The notes below the pieces were generated by a model. It was given only the letters and a program-made list of their open reading frames with translations, searched no databases and was not told where the DNA came from. From Candidatus Propionivibrio aalborgensis (GTDB taxonomy: Bacteria > Pseudomonadota > Gammaproteobacteria > Burkholderiales > Rhodocyclaceae): 35,341 nucleotides of DNA. The DNA is taken from positions 1-35,341 of the forward strand of contig NZ_FLQY01000168.1 of assembly GCF_900089945.1 (NCBI RefSeq), in the 5' to 3' direction. Shown in pieces: positions 1-9,027 of this stretch. The position numbers and the translations under genes are program-made. Every line of letters begins with the position of its first letter. Positions within the stretch are counted from its first letter, which is position 1.

Positions 1-1
1 G

Positions 2-2884
2 CTTGAACTCAACTGGCCTGCCGGCCGGCTGGTTCGTGAATACACCTTCCTGCTTGACCCGCCAGAGGTAGCTGCAAAGGGTTTCCCGCCGCTTGCTCCG
101 GCGATGGCCAAACCGGCAACCGCAAGTAAACAGACTGTAGCCACAACACGCACGAAATCGGCAATTGACGATGAGTTGCGTAGTAAGGCGGTCGCCAGAA
201 TCCGTAATCCGGGGTCAGCCCAGAAATCTGCAGCTCAGCCTTCTTCTTCAGGGCCAGACACTCGAGAAGTCAAACGCGGTGATACCTTGCACAAGATCGC
301 CGGGGAAAGCAAACCGGATGGCGTTTCGCTCGATCAGATGCTGGTGGGCCTCTTTCGTGCCAATCAGGATGCTTTTGACGGCGGCAACATGAACCGGCTG
401 AGGGCCGGCAAGATTCTCGTTGTACCCGAAAAATCCACTGTTGAGGCCGTTTCGTCGGGAGAAGCCAGCAAGATAGTCCGTACTCAGTCCTCGGACTGGA
501 ATGCTTACCGAAACAAGCTTTCCGGTGTTGCGGCGCAGGCGCCCGCGAGTGATGAGGTTGCCAGGCAGGAGGCAACCGGCAAGATAAGCGCCAAAGTTGA
601 GGACAAGGCTGCGCCATCAGTCGAACCCAAGGATCAGCTAAAGGTTTCCAGAACCGAGACAACTGCTGCCAAACCGGACGTTGGCGCCAAACGCAGTGAA
701 GAAGACCTTATCGCCAAGGAAAAAGCGCTCAAGGAAGCGAACGAGCGTTTGATCGCTCTAGAGAAAAATGTTTCTGATTTGCAAAAACTGGTTGAACTGA
801 AGAATCAGAATCTGGCCGAGTTGCAGGCGCAAGCGTCATCAAAGGCCATGCCGCTCGAATCGATGAAGCCGGCGGAAGAAACCAAGCCGCCAATAACGAC
901 ACCCGACGCGGTTCCCGTTGCACCGCCCGCAAAGACCGAGCCGGTTGCGACCTCGATTGAAAAGCCTGCAGAACCGCTGGCTGAAACAAAGCCGCCAGAG
1001 CCGGCACCCAAGCCCGAGGAAGCCAAACCTCAGCCGAAGCCTGTCGTAAAGCCAAAACCGGCGATTGCGCCACCTCCTCCGCTTGAGGAGCCCGGTTTTG
1101 TCGATGATTTGCTTGACAATCCGCTGGCGCTGGCCGGTGGCGGAGGAATTCTTGCGCTCGCGGCTGCATACTTCATTTCTCGACGTCGTCGTGCCGGCAA
1201 GGAGGAAGTGCCTCTGGATTCGTCCAGCACCCTGTCGCCACAGAGTAGCAGCCTCAGCCTGACGGCTAATTCGGTCTTCCGCAACACGGGAGGTCAGAGT
1301 GTCGACACCTCGCACACTCCGGCTCAAACCGATTTCAGTCAAGCTGGTCCCGGTAGCATTGACACCGACGAGGTTGATCCGGTAGCAGAAGCCGACGTGT
1401 ATATGGCTTATGGCCGCGATGTCCAGGCCGAAGAAATACTTGTCGAGGCCAAGCAAAAGGATCCGAAACGCCATGCCATTCACTTGAAGTTGCTTGAGAT
1501 CTATTCAAACCGGAAGGATCTGAAGCAATTCGAAACGCTTGCGACGGATTTGTATGGAGATACAGGTGGGGTTGGTGCCGACTGGGAAAAAGCGGCCGCA
1601 ATGGGTCTCAAGCTCGATCCGGCCAACCCCTTGTTTGGCAGTGCTTCAGCACCAGCGGCTGACGCGCCATTCGATCCGGACGCCACGGTACTCGTTTCTC
1701 CACAGGCGATGAAGAATACGGTGACTTTGCCGGGTGAATTGTCGCAAATGGCTGAAGAGGCAAGTGCTAAAACTGCTGGTGAGCCAGCACCGGCATTCGT
1801 GTCAACTGCGGCGGCTGACGCCACAAGCCTCGATTTCGATCTCGGCCTTGGGGACGACAAACCATCGGCTGCTTCCGGCGAAGTCAAGGCGGAACTGGAA
1901 GAAACACACAGACTGCCGGAACCGGTAATCGATTCCAGCGCCCTCGATTTTGATCTTGCGGCAGACACGGGAACACCCGATTCGGCGACTGACGCGGATG
2001 CGACAGTCGTTGGCCTTGACTTCGATCTGCCGGATGCTGCCAAGGCAGAAGCTTCCGACGATGGAACGGTGGCTACAGCTCCCGACCTGGACTTTGACCT
2101 TGGTTTCGAACCAAGCCCTGCTGAAACAGCCGAGCCCAAGACCGATTCCCCGGATAGTTCGAACGCTGCCGCCTCCGCTGTCAGCAGCGATGACGTTGAT
2201 TTCGATATCAGTATGACCGAGTCGACCTTCCTGGGCCGACCGATGCCTGAACCGTCGTCCTTTGACATGTCATCGATCGACCTGGATCTTAAAGAGCCGG
2301 AAGCTGAGGCTTCGGCATCGACACCGCCCCCTTCAGTAGCTGAGCCCGATTCTTCGTCCGATCTGCCAGACTCTTCGTTCGATGACGTTCAAGTGTCGAC
2401 TTCTGTCAATCCGGACTTCGAGACAGAGCAATCGGCGACGATCGTGAATCCGCAGTTTGGTACTGATCAAGATGACCTGATGCCAGAACAGGACTTCTCT
2501 TCAGAACAGATGGCAACTGCCGTGAATCCGCAGTTCGACGGTGAGCAGACTCTCGTGGCTGGCCGGGACTTCTCGGCGACGCAGGAAGACACTGTAGTGA
2601 ATCCGCAGTTTGATGGCGAACAGACTCTTGTGTCCGGCCGGGACTTCTCGGCAACTCAGTCAGAAACCGTCGTCAATCCACAGTTTGGCGATGACCAGGA
2701 TCTTGCGCCAGAGTTCGAGATCAGTCCGAACGAAGAAGTAACGACAAAACTTGATTTGGCGAAGGCCTACGAGGAAATGGGTGATCTGGAAGGTGCACGG
2801 GAACTCCTGCAGGAGGTTCTGAAAGAAGGCGATGCCGCACAGCAGGAAAAAGCGCAGGCGATTCTCGCCAAGATCAGCGAGTAG
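2..2884 (+). CDS. fimV: FimV-like pilus/polar assembly protein, 5' end cut by window
   Basis: Inner-membrane, peptidoglycan-binding scaffold of the FimV/TspA family, which supports type IV pilus assembly and polar organisation. The frame is open to the first base; residues such as LELNWPAGRLVREY before the first ATG (104) match the conserved FimV N-terminal domain, so that ATG is internal and the true start lies outside. Counting from 104: a LysM domain at about residues 54-108 (VKRGDTLHKIA to KILVVP), a predicted coiled coil near 200-245, a Pro/Lys/Glu-rich linker, one transmembrane segment near 341-359 followed by RRRR, then a long acidic cytoplasmic region with repeated DFDL motifs. A C-terminal TPR-like FimV motif (TKLDLAKAYEEMGDLEGARE) ends the protein. 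The acidic region contains NPQF repeats, listed separately. The family assignment is strong; the exact role in this organism is inferred. Confidence 0.93.
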   Translation, partial: LELNWPAGRLVREYTFLLDPPEVAAKGFPPLAPAMAKPATASKQTVATTRTKSAIDDELRSKAVARIRNPGSAQKSAAQPSSSGPDTREVKRGDTLHKIAGESKPDGVSLDQMLVGLFRANQDAFDGGNMNRLRAGKILVVPEKSTVEAVSSGEASKIVRTQSSDWNAYRNKLSGVAAQAPASDEVARQEATGKISAKVEDKAAPSVEPKDQLKVSRTETTAAKPDVGAKRSEEDLIAKEKALKEANERLIALEKNVSDLQKLVELKNQNLAELQAQASSKAMPLESMKPAEETKPPITTPDAVPVAPPAKTEPVATSIEKPAEPLAETKPPEPAPKPEEAKPQPKPVVKPKPAIAPPPPLEEPGFVDDLLDNPLALAGGGGILALAAAYFISRRRRAGKEEVPLDSSSTLSPQSSSLSLTANSVFRNTGGQSVDTSHTPAQTDFSQAGPGSIDTDEVDPVAEADVYMAYGRDVQAEEILVEAKQKDPKRHAIHLKLLEIYSNRKDLKQFETLATDLYGDTGGVGADWEKAAAMGLKLDPANPLFGSASAPAADAPFDPDATVLVSPQAMKNTVTLPGELSQMAEEASAKTAGEPAPAFVSTAAADATSLDFDLGLGDDKPSAASGEVKAELEETHRLPEPVIDSSALDFDLAADTGTPDSATDADATVVGLDFDLPDAAKAEASDDGTVATAPDLDFDLGFEPSPAETAEPKTDSPDSSNAAASAVSSDDVDFDISMTESTFLGRPMPEPSSFDMSSIDLDLKEPEAEASASTPPPSVAEPDSSSDLPDSSFDDVQVSTSVNPDFETEQSATIVNPQFGTDQDDLMPEQDFSSEQMATAVNPQFDGEQTLVAGRDFSATQEDTVVNPQFDGEQTLVSGRDFSATQSETVVNPQFGDDQDLAPEFEISPNEEVTTKLDLAKAYEEMGDLEGARELLQEVLKEGDAAQQEKAQAILAKISE
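2405..2700 (+). repeat. In-frame NPQF/NPDF repeats in fimV
   Basis: Five repeat units start at about 2405, 2444, 2522, 2597 and 2672, each beginning with V-N-P-(Q/D)-F. The units at 2522-2596 and 2597-2671 are both 75 bases and nearly identical in protein (VNPQFDGEQTLV then GRDFSATQ), which points to recent tandem duplication. Spacings are 39, 78, 75 and 75 bases, all multiples of 3, so the reading frame is kept. Confidence 0.85.
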
Positions 2885-2903
2885 GACCAGAAGACGGTAT
2901 ATT

Positions 2904-2936
2904 GGCCGTAGCTCTGGTCTGAGCTACGGCCTTTTT
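2904..2936 (+). terminator. Rho-independent terminator after fimV
   Basis: The arms GGCCGTAGCTC (2904-2914) and GAGCTACGGCC (2921-2931) form a perfect 11-bp stem with a 6-base loop, followed by TTTTT at 2932-2936. It starts 19 bases after the fimV stop codon. It separates fimV from the next gene on the same strand. Confidence 0.9.
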
Positions 2937-3065
2937 CATTGGTGCTGGTTAGGTCGCGCTGGGCAGGAAGAAGCTGAACGTTGCTGTCCAACGTGCATGC
3001 CACTCCTTGCAGCCGATTTCCGCAGACCCGACAGGCCACGGAATTCAAGCATATTTGTATCAAAC

Positions 3066-3668
3066 ATGCCGAAACTGACCATCCACCCGACGACTTGTCT
3101 CATTGTCTGGCTTCTGTTTCTGGTTGTTGTCCAGTTCATGAGCGGAACAACCCTGGTCGTGACCCTTCTGTTGTTACCCGCTCTCGGAACGTATGTCCTG
3201 CAGCGTGGCAGTCGCCTGATTTGGCGAGCCCGCTGGCTGCTGATTTCGATGCTTGCCATCTTTTCGTGGGGAATTCCTGGCGATCCACTTTGGAACGGTG
3301 CCTTTGCGCCAACGCACGAAGGCTTGCGTGAAGGACTGACTCACTTTGGCCGCTTGTTACTGGTGCTGGTTGCCGTCGCTGCTTTCCTGGAAGCGATGCC
3401 CCTCCCCGAGTTGCTGGCCGCCATGCATACATTGCTCGGGCCTTTGCGCCGCTTGGGGCTTGACCCTGATCGAGGCGTCGTCCGTCTCATGCTGGTTCTG
3501 CGCTATGTTGAGGCTCTGCCCCGTCCACGCGACTGGCGAACATTGGTCGATGCCCCGGCGACGAATCTGGGAGAAGCCGTTGAAGTGGATCATCGGCCGC
3601 TTCGCTGGCCTGATTATTTTGTCGCACTTGCGCTGGCTTTAGCTGCGGCGTTTTATGTATTTCGATAG
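3066..3668 (+). CDS. CbiQ/EcfT-like transmembrane protein (orphan)
   Basis: A 200-residue hydrophobic protein with about four to five membrane segments: near residues 10-30 and 33-50, around 60-75, around 98-115, and a C-terminal one at 182-198. The charged cytoplasmic-looking stretch WRARWLLISMLAIFSWGIPG resembles the conserved block of CbiQ/EcfT energy-coupling-factor transmembrane components. The usual ATPase (EcfA/CbiO) and substrate-binding partner are not next to it, so a transport role is inferred and weak. The start at 3066 was chosen because the protein becomes membrane-like from there; the open frame extends upstream to 2832, across the fimV terminator, which is unlikely to be coding. 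No strong ribosome-binding site is visible. The stop is 9 bases before truA, so the two may be co-transcribed. Confidence 0.7.
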   Translation: MPKLTIHPTTCLIVWLLFLVVVQFMSGTTLVVTLLLLPALGTYVLQRGSRLIWRARWLLISMLAIFSWGIPGDPLWNGAFAPTHEGLREGLTHFGRLLLVLVAVAAFLEAMPLPELLAAMHTLLGPLRRLGLDPDRGVVRLMLVLRYVEALPRPRDWRTLVDAPATNLGEAVEVDHRPLRWPDYFVALALALAAAFYVFR

Positions 3669-3677
3669 GCGTACGGG

Positions 3678-4469
3678 ATGAGAATTGCCCTCGGCGTCGA
3701 ATATGACGGGAGCGCTTTCCATGGCTGGCAGAAACAGCCGGACGGAAATACAGTACAGGACGCCCTGCAGTCGGCGCTGAGCGGGATTGCCGGCGTACCA
3801 ATTCAAGTGGTAGCCGCCGGCCGGACAGACACCGGGGTACATGCGACGGGCCAGATTGTGCACTTCGATACATGGATCGAACGCCCTTTGAACGCTTGGG
3901 TTCGTGGCACCAACACTTATCTACCCGCGGCAGTAGCGGTGCGTTGGGCACATCCTGTCAGCGACAGCTTTCATGCCCGCTTTTCCGCTTACGGTCGCCG
4001 CTATCGCTATATCGTGATCAATCGGCCACAACGGACAGGTGTGTGGCAAAGACATGCGGGCTGGTATCATCACCCGCTTGACGTCGGAAGAATGCGACAG
4101 GCGGCCCGAATGCTAGTGGGTGAGTTCGACTTTTCGGCGTTCCGCGCGGCGGATTGCCAAGCCAAATCACCGGTCAAGACAATGCGGCAAGCGGATGTAC
4201 AGCGGTACGGCGACACGATTGTCTTTGACTTCGAGGCAGGAGCTTTCCTGCACCACATGGTACGCAATCTGGTGGGCAGTCTGGTCTATATCGGCCAGGG
4301 CAAGCACCCACCGGAATGGATGCAGCAGTTGCTGGCCTCGGGTGACCGTCGTATTGCGGCGCCGACCTTTTCTGCTGCGGGATTGTATCTTGTCGGTGTC
4401 AAATACGAGCCGCACTGGGGCTTGCCGAACAGCGACGATTTCTTTTTGCCAGGCATGGCCGGCTTGTGA
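3678..4469 (+). CDS. truA: tRNA pseudouridine(38-40) synthase TruA
   Basis: Converts uridine to pseudouridine at positions 38, 39 and 40 in the anticodon arm of many tRNAs, in the cytoplasm. The 263-residue length is normal. The N-terminal MRIALGVEYDGSAFHGWQKQ and the catalytic motif AGRTDTGVHA, with the nucleophile Asp at residue 51, are diagnostic. Further conserved blocks are FHARFSAYGRRYRY and the C-terminal AGAFLHHMVRNLVGSLV. The gene lies 9 bases after the CbiQ-like gene and just before trpF, an arrangement common in beta- and gammaproteobacteria. The identification is certain from these motifs. Confidence 0.97.
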   Translation: MRIALGVEYDGSAFHGWQKQPDGNTVQDALQSALSGIAGVPIQVVAAGRTDTGVHATGQIVHFDTWIERPLNAWVRGTNTYLPAAVAVRWAHPVSDSFHARFSAYGRRYRYIVINRPQRTGVWQRHAGWYHHPLDVGRMRQAARMLVGEFDFSAFRAADCQAKSPVKTMRQADVQRYGDTIVFDFEAGAFLHHMVRNLVGSLVYIGQGKHPPEWMQQLLASGDRRIAAPTFSAAGLYLVGVKYEPHWGLPNSDDFFLPGMAGL

Positions 4470-4503
4470 GATGCGTGCTAACAGGAGTATTGGGGCTATT
4501 TCG

Positions 4504-5139
4504 ATGGAAAAACCACGCATCAAGATATGTGGTCTGACCCGACCCGAGGATGTGCAGGCTGCAGTGGACGCTGGAGCCGACGCGATTGGTCTGGTCTTCT
4601 ATCCACCGAGTCCGCGTTACGTCGCGCTGAAAACGGCAGCCGAGCTGGCACGAACTGTCCCTCCGTTCGTAACCATCGTCGGGCTATTCGTCAACGCCGC
4701 CCCGGAGGTGGTAAAAGAAACACTGGCGGCTGTGCCCATCCACATGTTGCAGTTTCATGGTGACGAGGATGAAGTCTACTGCCGACAGTTTGCCCGGCCC
4801 TATATGAAAGCGGCGCGCGTGAAGCCTAGACTGGATTTGGTACAATACGCAGTTGGCTTCCCATCGGCACAGGCGATTCTACTTGATGCCTTTGTTGAAG
4901 CCTACGGCGGTGGCGGACAGGTATTCGACTGGACGCTGATCCCCCCCGGGTTGGGCAAACCAATCGTTCTCTCCGGCGGCCTTGATGCGGGCAATGTCGG
5001 TGAAGCCATCGTTCGTGTGCGGCCGGCAGCGGTTGATGTCTCATCGGGTGTTGAGGCAAGCAAAGGAATCAAGGATGCCGACAAGATCCGTGCTTTTGTT
5101 ACCGCTGTTCGTGCGGCAGGTTTGATGCCGACCGATTGA
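4504..5139 (+). CDS. trpF: Phosphoribosylanthranilate isomerase TrpF
   Basis: Third step of tryptophan synthesis from anthranilate: an Amadori rearrangement of N-(5-phosphoribosyl)anthranilate to CdRP, by a cytosolic (beta/alpha)8 barrel. The protein has 211 residues. KICGLTRPED at the N-terminus carries the catalytic Cys9, and LLDAF carries the catalytic Asp128. LSGGLDAGNV and VDVSSGVE form the phosphate-binding end. The start at 4504 gives the canonical short N-terminus; an in-frame ATG at 4471, directly after the truA stop, would add 11 residues and cannot be excluded, since an AGGAG lies at 4483-4487, between the two ATGs. trpB follows after a 169-base gap, unlike the tight spacing further on. 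Confidence 0.95.
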   Translation: MEKPRIKICGLTRPEDVQAAVDAGADAIGLVFYPPSPRYVALKTAAELARTVPPFVTIVGLFVNAAPEVVKETLAAVPIHMLQFHGDEDEVYCRQFARPYMKAARVKPRLDLVQYAVGFPSAQAILLDAFVEAYGGGGQVFDWTLIPPGLGKPIVLSGGLDAGNVGEAIVRVRPAAVDVSSGVEASKGIKDADKIRAFVTAVRAAGLMPTD

Positions 5140-5308
5140 TTGAGGAACACCGAACAAGAATCGAGTTCGGACTAGGAAAACCGATGCGCAAAAGTTCAGG
5201 TGGACGTACTCGTACTTGCTGGCGACGCCATTTCGCCAACCATGCTTGAGGCAGCCGATCGTTTTTTCGTCTGCGTGCATTGAATTGCAATTGACTCAAG
5301 GAGATACC
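5140..5308 (+). promoter_or_regulatory. trpF-trpB intergenic leader
   Basis: A 169-base gap in an otherwise compact operon. A small inverted repeat, CCGAAC (5150-5155) and GTTCGG (5165-5170), lies just after trpF but has no T-run. AAGGAGA near 5298-5303 is a strong ribosome-binding site for trpB at 5309. The gap may hold a second promoter for trpBA-accD; no clear -35/-10 pair was found and no Trp-rich leader peptide is evident. Confidence 0.4.
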
Positions 5309-6514
5309 ATGGTTGCCCCCCGTTATGACCTACCCGATGCTCTGGGCCACTTCGGCCCGTACGGTGGCGTATTTGTCGCCGAAACGCTGATCCCCGCGCT
5401 CGAAGAACTGAAAGAAGCCTACGCGAATGCACAGCGCGACCCGCTGTTCATTGCCGAATTTGACTACGACCTCAAGCACTACGTGGGTCGCCCGAGCCCC
5501 ATTTACCATGCCAAACGCTGGTCCGAGCGGCTCGGCGGCGCACAAATTCATCTGAAGCGCGAAGACCTGAATCACACCGGCGCGCACAAGATCAACAACT
5601 GCATTGGCCAGGCCATTCTCGCCCGGCGCATGGGCAAGCCGCGGGTCATTGCCGAAACGGGCGCCGGCCAGCACGGCGTCGCCACCGCCACCGTGGCCGC
5701 GCGCTACGGCATGGAATGCGTGGTCTATATGGGGTCGGAGGACATCAAGCGGCAGGCCGCCAACGTCTATCGCATGAAATTGCTCGGAGCGACCGTGGTA
5801 CCCGTCGATAGTGGTTCCAGGACGCTCAAGGACGCGCTGAATGAAGCGATGCGCGACTGGGTCACCAACATCTCGAACACCTTCTACATCATCGGCACAG
5901 TCGCCGGCCCGCACCCCTACCCGATGATGGTGCGCGATTTCCAGTCAATCATCGGCCGGGAAGCCATCGGGCAGATGCAGGAACAACATGGCCGTCAGCC
6001 CGACGCCGTCATCGCCTGCGTCGGCGGCGGCTCGAACGCCATGGGGATATTTTATCCCTACATTCCGATCGAGGGTGTGCGTCTGATCGGCGTCGAAGCT
6101 GCGGGCGACGGCATCGAGACCGGACACCACGCGGCTTCGCTGACGGCCGGGCGTCCCGGCGTTTTGCACGGCAACCGGACGTATCTGCTGCAGGACGAGA
6201 ATGGCCAGATCATCGAAACGCATTCGATTTCGGCCGGCCTCGACTACCCCGGTGTCGGCCCCGAACACGCCTGGCTCAAGGATTCCGGACGCGCCGAATA
6301 CGTCACCATCACCGATGCCGAAGCCCTGCAAGCCTTCCACGATCTATGCCGCCAGGAAGGTATCATCCCGGCGCTCGAATCGAGCCATGCCCTCGCCTAC
6401 GCCGCCAGGCTCGCGCCAAGTTTGCCGAAAGACCGGATCCTGCTGGTCAATCTTTCCGGCCGCGGCGACAAGGACATGCATACCGTCGCCGATAAATCGG
6501 GCATCAGGTTCTGA
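5309..6514 (+). CDS. trpB: Tryptophan synthase beta subunit TrpB
   Basis: PLP enzyme that condenses indole with L-serine to give L-tryptophan; the beta subunit of the alpha2-beta2 complex. The 401-residue length is normal. [13 protein letters not shown] holds the PLP-binding Lys94, ETGAGQHG begins at the catalytic Glu116, and [10 protein letters not shown] (about 237-246) binds the PLP phosphate. The start at 5309 is set by AAGGAG six to ten bases upstream and by the family-typical opening ([21 protein letters not shown]). The open frame extends upstream to 5216, but that part lies before the ribosome-binding site. It lies 10 bases upstream of trpA, the usual coupling for the two synthase subunits. 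Confidence 0.98.
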   Translation: MVAPRYDLPDALGHFGPYGGVFVAETLIPALEELKEAYANAQRDPLFIAEFDYDLKHYVGRPSPIYHAKRWSERLGGAQIHLKREDLNHTGAHKINNCIGQAILARRMGKPRVIAETGAGQHGVATATVAARYGMECVVYMGSEDIKRQAANVYRMKLLGATVVPVDSGSRTLKDALNEAMRDWVTNISNTFYIIGTVAGPHPYPMMVRDFQSIIGREAIGQMQEQHGRQPDAVIACVGGGSNAMGIFYPYIPIEGVRLIGVEAAGDGIETGHHAASLTAGRPGVLHGNRTYLLQDENGQIIETHSISAGLDYPGVGPEHAWLKDSGRAEYVTITDAEALQAFHDLCRQEGIIPALESSHALAYAARLAPSLPKDRILLVNLSGRGDKDMHTVADKSGIRF

Positions 6515-6524
6515 GGTTCTGACC

Positions 6525-7364
6525 ATGTCAAAAATACAAGCCACATTCGAGCGCCTGCGGGCGCAAGGGCGCAAGGCGCTGATCCCGTTCATTACCGCGG
6601 GCGATCCCGATCCGGCACAAACCGTCCCCCTGATGCACACCCTGGTCGACGCCGGCGCCGACATCATCGAGCTCGGCGTGCCGTTTTCCGACCCGATGGC
6701 CGATGGTCCGACCATACAACGCGCTTCGGAACGTGCCTTGCTGAAAGGCGTCAGCCTCAGACAAGTGCTTGAAATGGTTGCCAACTTCCGGGCCGACAAT
6801 AACGACACGCCGGTCGTTCTGATGGGCTACGCCAATCCGATCGAAGCGATGGGCATCAAGGATTTTGCGGCGACCGCCTTCGGTGCCGGCGTCGATGGCG
6901 TACTGGTCGTCGATTACCCGCCGGAAGAAAGCGTTGAATTCGCCCGCGCGATGCGCGCCAATGCACTCGACCCGATTTTCCTGTTGGCGCCGACCTCGAC
7001 TGCCGCCCGCATTTCGCTGGTTGCGGAGCTGGCCAGTGGTTACGTCTATTACGTATCGCTGAAGGGAGTGACCGGTTCAGCAGCGCTCGATGTAGATGCC
7101 GTTGCCGCACGCATACCGGAAATCCGCTCCGCGACCGGCGTGCCGGTCGGCGTCGGTTTCGGCATTCGGGATGCGACAACGGCCGGTTCGGTCGCCAGAA
7201 TCGCCGATGCGGTCGTTGTCGGTAGCAGGATCATCGAAGAGATCGAACAATCGACGCAGGAGCAGGAAGACGTCTGCGCAAGGGTTCACGCCCTGGTCGC
7301 AGAACTTCGTCGCGGAATCGACCAAGCGGCTGATAAGGACGCCATCGTCAAAGGAACGTCATGA
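6525..7364 (+). CDS. trpA: Tryptophan synthase alpha subunit TrpA
   Basis: Cleaves indole-3-glycerol phosphate to indole and glyceraldehyde 3-phosphate; indole is channelled to TrpB. The 279-residue TIM barrel carries the catalytic Glu49 in [11 protein letters not shown] and Asp60 in PMADGPTIQ, the same numbering as in E. coli. [20 protein letters not shown] is the C-terminal phosphate-binding region. The start at 6525 gives the standard N-terminus ([20 protein letters not shown]); the longer open frame upstream overlaps trpB and is not used. The last four bases (ATGA) overlap accD, implying translational coupling. Confidence 0.98.
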   Translation: MSKIQATFERLRAQGRKALIPFITAGDPDPAQTVPLMHTLVDAGADIIELGVPFSDPMADGPTIQRASERALLKGVSLRQVLEMVANFRADNNDTPVVLMGYANPIEAMGIKDFAATAFGAGVDGVLVVDYPPEESVEFARAMRANALDPIFLLAPTSTAARISLVAELASGYVYYVSLKGVTGSAALDVDAVAARIPEIRSATGVPVGVGFGIRDATTAGSVARIADAVVVGSRIIEEIEQSTQEQEDVCARVHALVAELRRGIDQAADKDAIVKGTS

Positions 7365-8233
7365 ACTGGTTGACCAAGCTTCTACCGCCGAAAATCCAAC
7401 GCAGCACGCCCGGAATCGCGCGAAAGTCCAGCCTGCCCGAAGGGCTGTGGAGCAAATGCCCGTCCTGCGAAGCCGTACTCTACGCCACCGATCTGGTACA
7501 AAACGCCAGTGTCTGCCCGAAGTGCGGGTTCCACAACCGCCTCAATGCTCGGGCGCGGATCGATCACTTGCTCGACCCCGAGGGCCGTATTGAAATCGGT
7601 GCCGAAGTACTGCCGGTCGATTCGCTGAAATTCAAGGATAGCCGCCGCTATCCTGAACGTTTGAACGATGCGGCCGAAAGCACGGGGGAAAGCGACTCGC
7701 TGGTCGTCATGCAGGGCGAACTCAAGACCTTGCCCGTTGTCGTGGCGGCTTTCGAGTTCGAATTCATGGGCGGTTCGATGGGATCGGTACTCGGAGAACG
7801 CTTCGTTCGCGGCGTGCAGGCGGCGGTCGAGAACAACCTGCCGTTCATCTGCGTTACGGCGTCGGGTGGCGCGCGCATGCAGGAAGGCCTGTTCTCGCTG
7901 ATGCAAATGGCAAAAACATCCGCCGCGCTGACCAAGCTCTCGGATGCCCGACTGCCATTCATATCGATCCTCACCGACCCGACGATGGGCGGTGTGTCTG
8001 CCTCCTTCGCATTTATCGGCGATATCGTGATTGCCGAACCCGGCGCGCTGATCGGCTTCGCCGGCCCACGTGTCATCGAACAAACGGTCCGCCAGGTCTT
8101 GCCGGATGGTTTCCAGCGTTCCGAGTTCCTGCTGGAGAAAGGCGCTGTCGACATGATCGTTGACCGCCGTGAAATGAAGGACAAGCTGGCGCAGTTGCTG
8201 ACCATGCTGCAGAAGCTTCCGGCCGCAGCTTGA
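7361..8233 (+). CDS. accD: Acetyl-CoA carboxylase carboxyltransferase subunit beta AccD
   Basis: Beta subunit of the carboxyltransferase that moves the carboxyl group from carboxybiotin to acetyl-CoA, giving malonyl-CoA for fatty-acid synthesis; it works with AccA. The protein has 290 residues. The N-terminal zinc ribbon uses Cys33, Cys36, Cys52 and Cys55 (CPSC and CPKC). The crotonase-fold core contains [26 protein letters not shown] and [18 protein letters not shown]. It overlaps trpA by ATGA. In related genomes folC normally follows at once; here about 7.7 kb of accessory sequence intervenes. Confidence 0.98.
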   Translation: MNWLTKLLPPKIQRSTPGIARKSSLPEGLWSKCPSCEAVLYATDLVQNASVCPKCGFHNRLNARARIDHLLDPEGRIEIGAEVLPVDSLKFKDSRRYPERLNDAAESTGESDSLVVMQGELKTLPVVVAAFEFEFMGGSMGSVLGERFVRGVQAAVENNLPFICVTASGGARMQEGLFSLMQMAKTSAALTKLSDARLPFISILTDPTMGGVSASFAFIGDIVIAEPGALIGFAGPRVIEQTVRQVLPDGFQRSEFLLEKGAVDMIVDRREMKDKLAQLLTMLQKLPAAA

Positions 8234-8246
8234 GGCTGTGGCTTAA

Positions 8247-8354
8247 CATGCATTCTTTCGATCAACAGAAGTCAGCGTTGATGGAAGTCCACATTTTGAT
8301 TTAGTATGGCCCAAGCAGATTGAGGAGCCGCTTAAGTACCGTGCCTACCATTAG
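8247..8354 (+). pseudogene. Possible gene remnant without a start codon
   Basis: A frame between TAA at 8244 and TAG at 8352 encodes a protein-like peptide ending in HFDLVWPKQIEEPLKYRAYH, but it contains no ATG, GTG or TTG. It overlaps the GTG start of the DUF4160 gene in another frame. The composition looks like a real protein tail rather than chance, so it may be the 3' remnant of a gene cut off when this block joined accD. The family was not recognised. Confidence 0.25.
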
Positions 8355-8604
8355 CCAGTTCTTCGGAATCCTCATTCACATGTATATCCGTGGCGAGCAT
8401 AACCCACCGCATTTTCATGCGCTCTACGCTGAGCAGGAAGCGCTGATCGACATCCGGACACTCGCCGTTATCGAGGGCAAACTACCGCGCCGAGCATTGG
8501 TCATGGTGCTGGAGTGGGCTAACGAGCACAGAGATGAACTCATGGAGGACTGGAATCTATGTCGAGCGAAACAACTACCAAAGCCCATCAAGCCGTTGGA
8601 ATAA
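8341..8604 (+). CDS. DUF4160 domain protein
   Basis: An 87-residue protein matching the DUF4160 pattern: MPTISQFFGILIHMYIRGEH followed by NPPHFHALYAEQEALIDI and the ending VLEWANEHRDELMEDWNLC. The biochemical function is unknown. Such genes are commonly found next to DUF2442 genes, and the pair has been suggested to act like a toxin-antitoxin module; that remains unproven and is inference here. GTG at 8341 was chosen because the family consensus begins there, with GAGGAG at 8322-8327 as a ribosome-binding site; a TTG at 8320 is less likely. The last 46 bases overlap the next gene. Confidence 0.8.
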   Translation: MPTISQFFGILIHMYIRGEHNPPHFHALYAEQEALIDIRTLAVIEGKLPRRALVMVLEWANEHRDELMEDWNLCRAKQLPKPIKPLE

Positions 8605-8879
8605 TCCCCGCTGCACCATGGCGCTTGCGTGCGCTCAACGTGCTTCCGTCATGGCAGTTGGCAGTAACGTTCAACGACGGATCGAGCGGAATCGTCGATG
8701 TTTCCGAGCTGGTAAATGGGCAGAATGCTGGTGTATTCGAGGCGCTGCGCGATCCTGCTTTCTTTGCCTCAGCCTATATTGATTGCGGTGCGGTCGCGTG
8801 GCCCAATGGCGCCGACCTCGCTCCCGAAACGATGCACACGGAAATTCGTCGCAGCGGTACGTGGCGAATTACGGATTGA
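8559..8879 (+). CDS. DUF2442 domain protein
   Basis: A 106-residue protein of the DUF2442 type: a short variable N-terminus, then the core PSWQLAVTFNDGSSGIVDVS, LRDPAFFASAYIDCGAVAWPNGADLAPETMH. DUF2442 is a small alpha/beta fold sometimes placed as an antitoxin or DNA-binding partner; no function can be read from the sequence. GGAGG at 8544-8548 lies 10 bases before ATG 8559, inside the DUF4160 gene. The 46-base overlap suggests the two proteins are made together and probably act together. Confidence 0.8.
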   Translation: MSSETTTKAHQAVGIIPAAPWRLRALNVLPSWQLAVTFNDGSSGIVDVSELVNGQNAGVFEALRDPAFFASAYIDCGAVAWPNGADLAPETMHTEIRRSGTWRITD

Positions 8880-9027
8880 CGCTCGAACCGTCGAACACCA
8901 AATCGGATGAAGAGTTCGGACGATAGACATTCCCCTGGTTGGCGCGACAGGTTTCCTGACACCTTCTTACGCGGTGAAATAATGACCATGGCAAGCCAAC
9001 CCCACAAAAAGGTGCGACGTTTGATAT

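Noticed and set aside
5150-5170. CCGAAC/GTTCGG hairpin after trpF as a terminator
   Set aside because: A stem of only six pairs with no T-run, inside a trp gene cluster; too weak to call a terminator.
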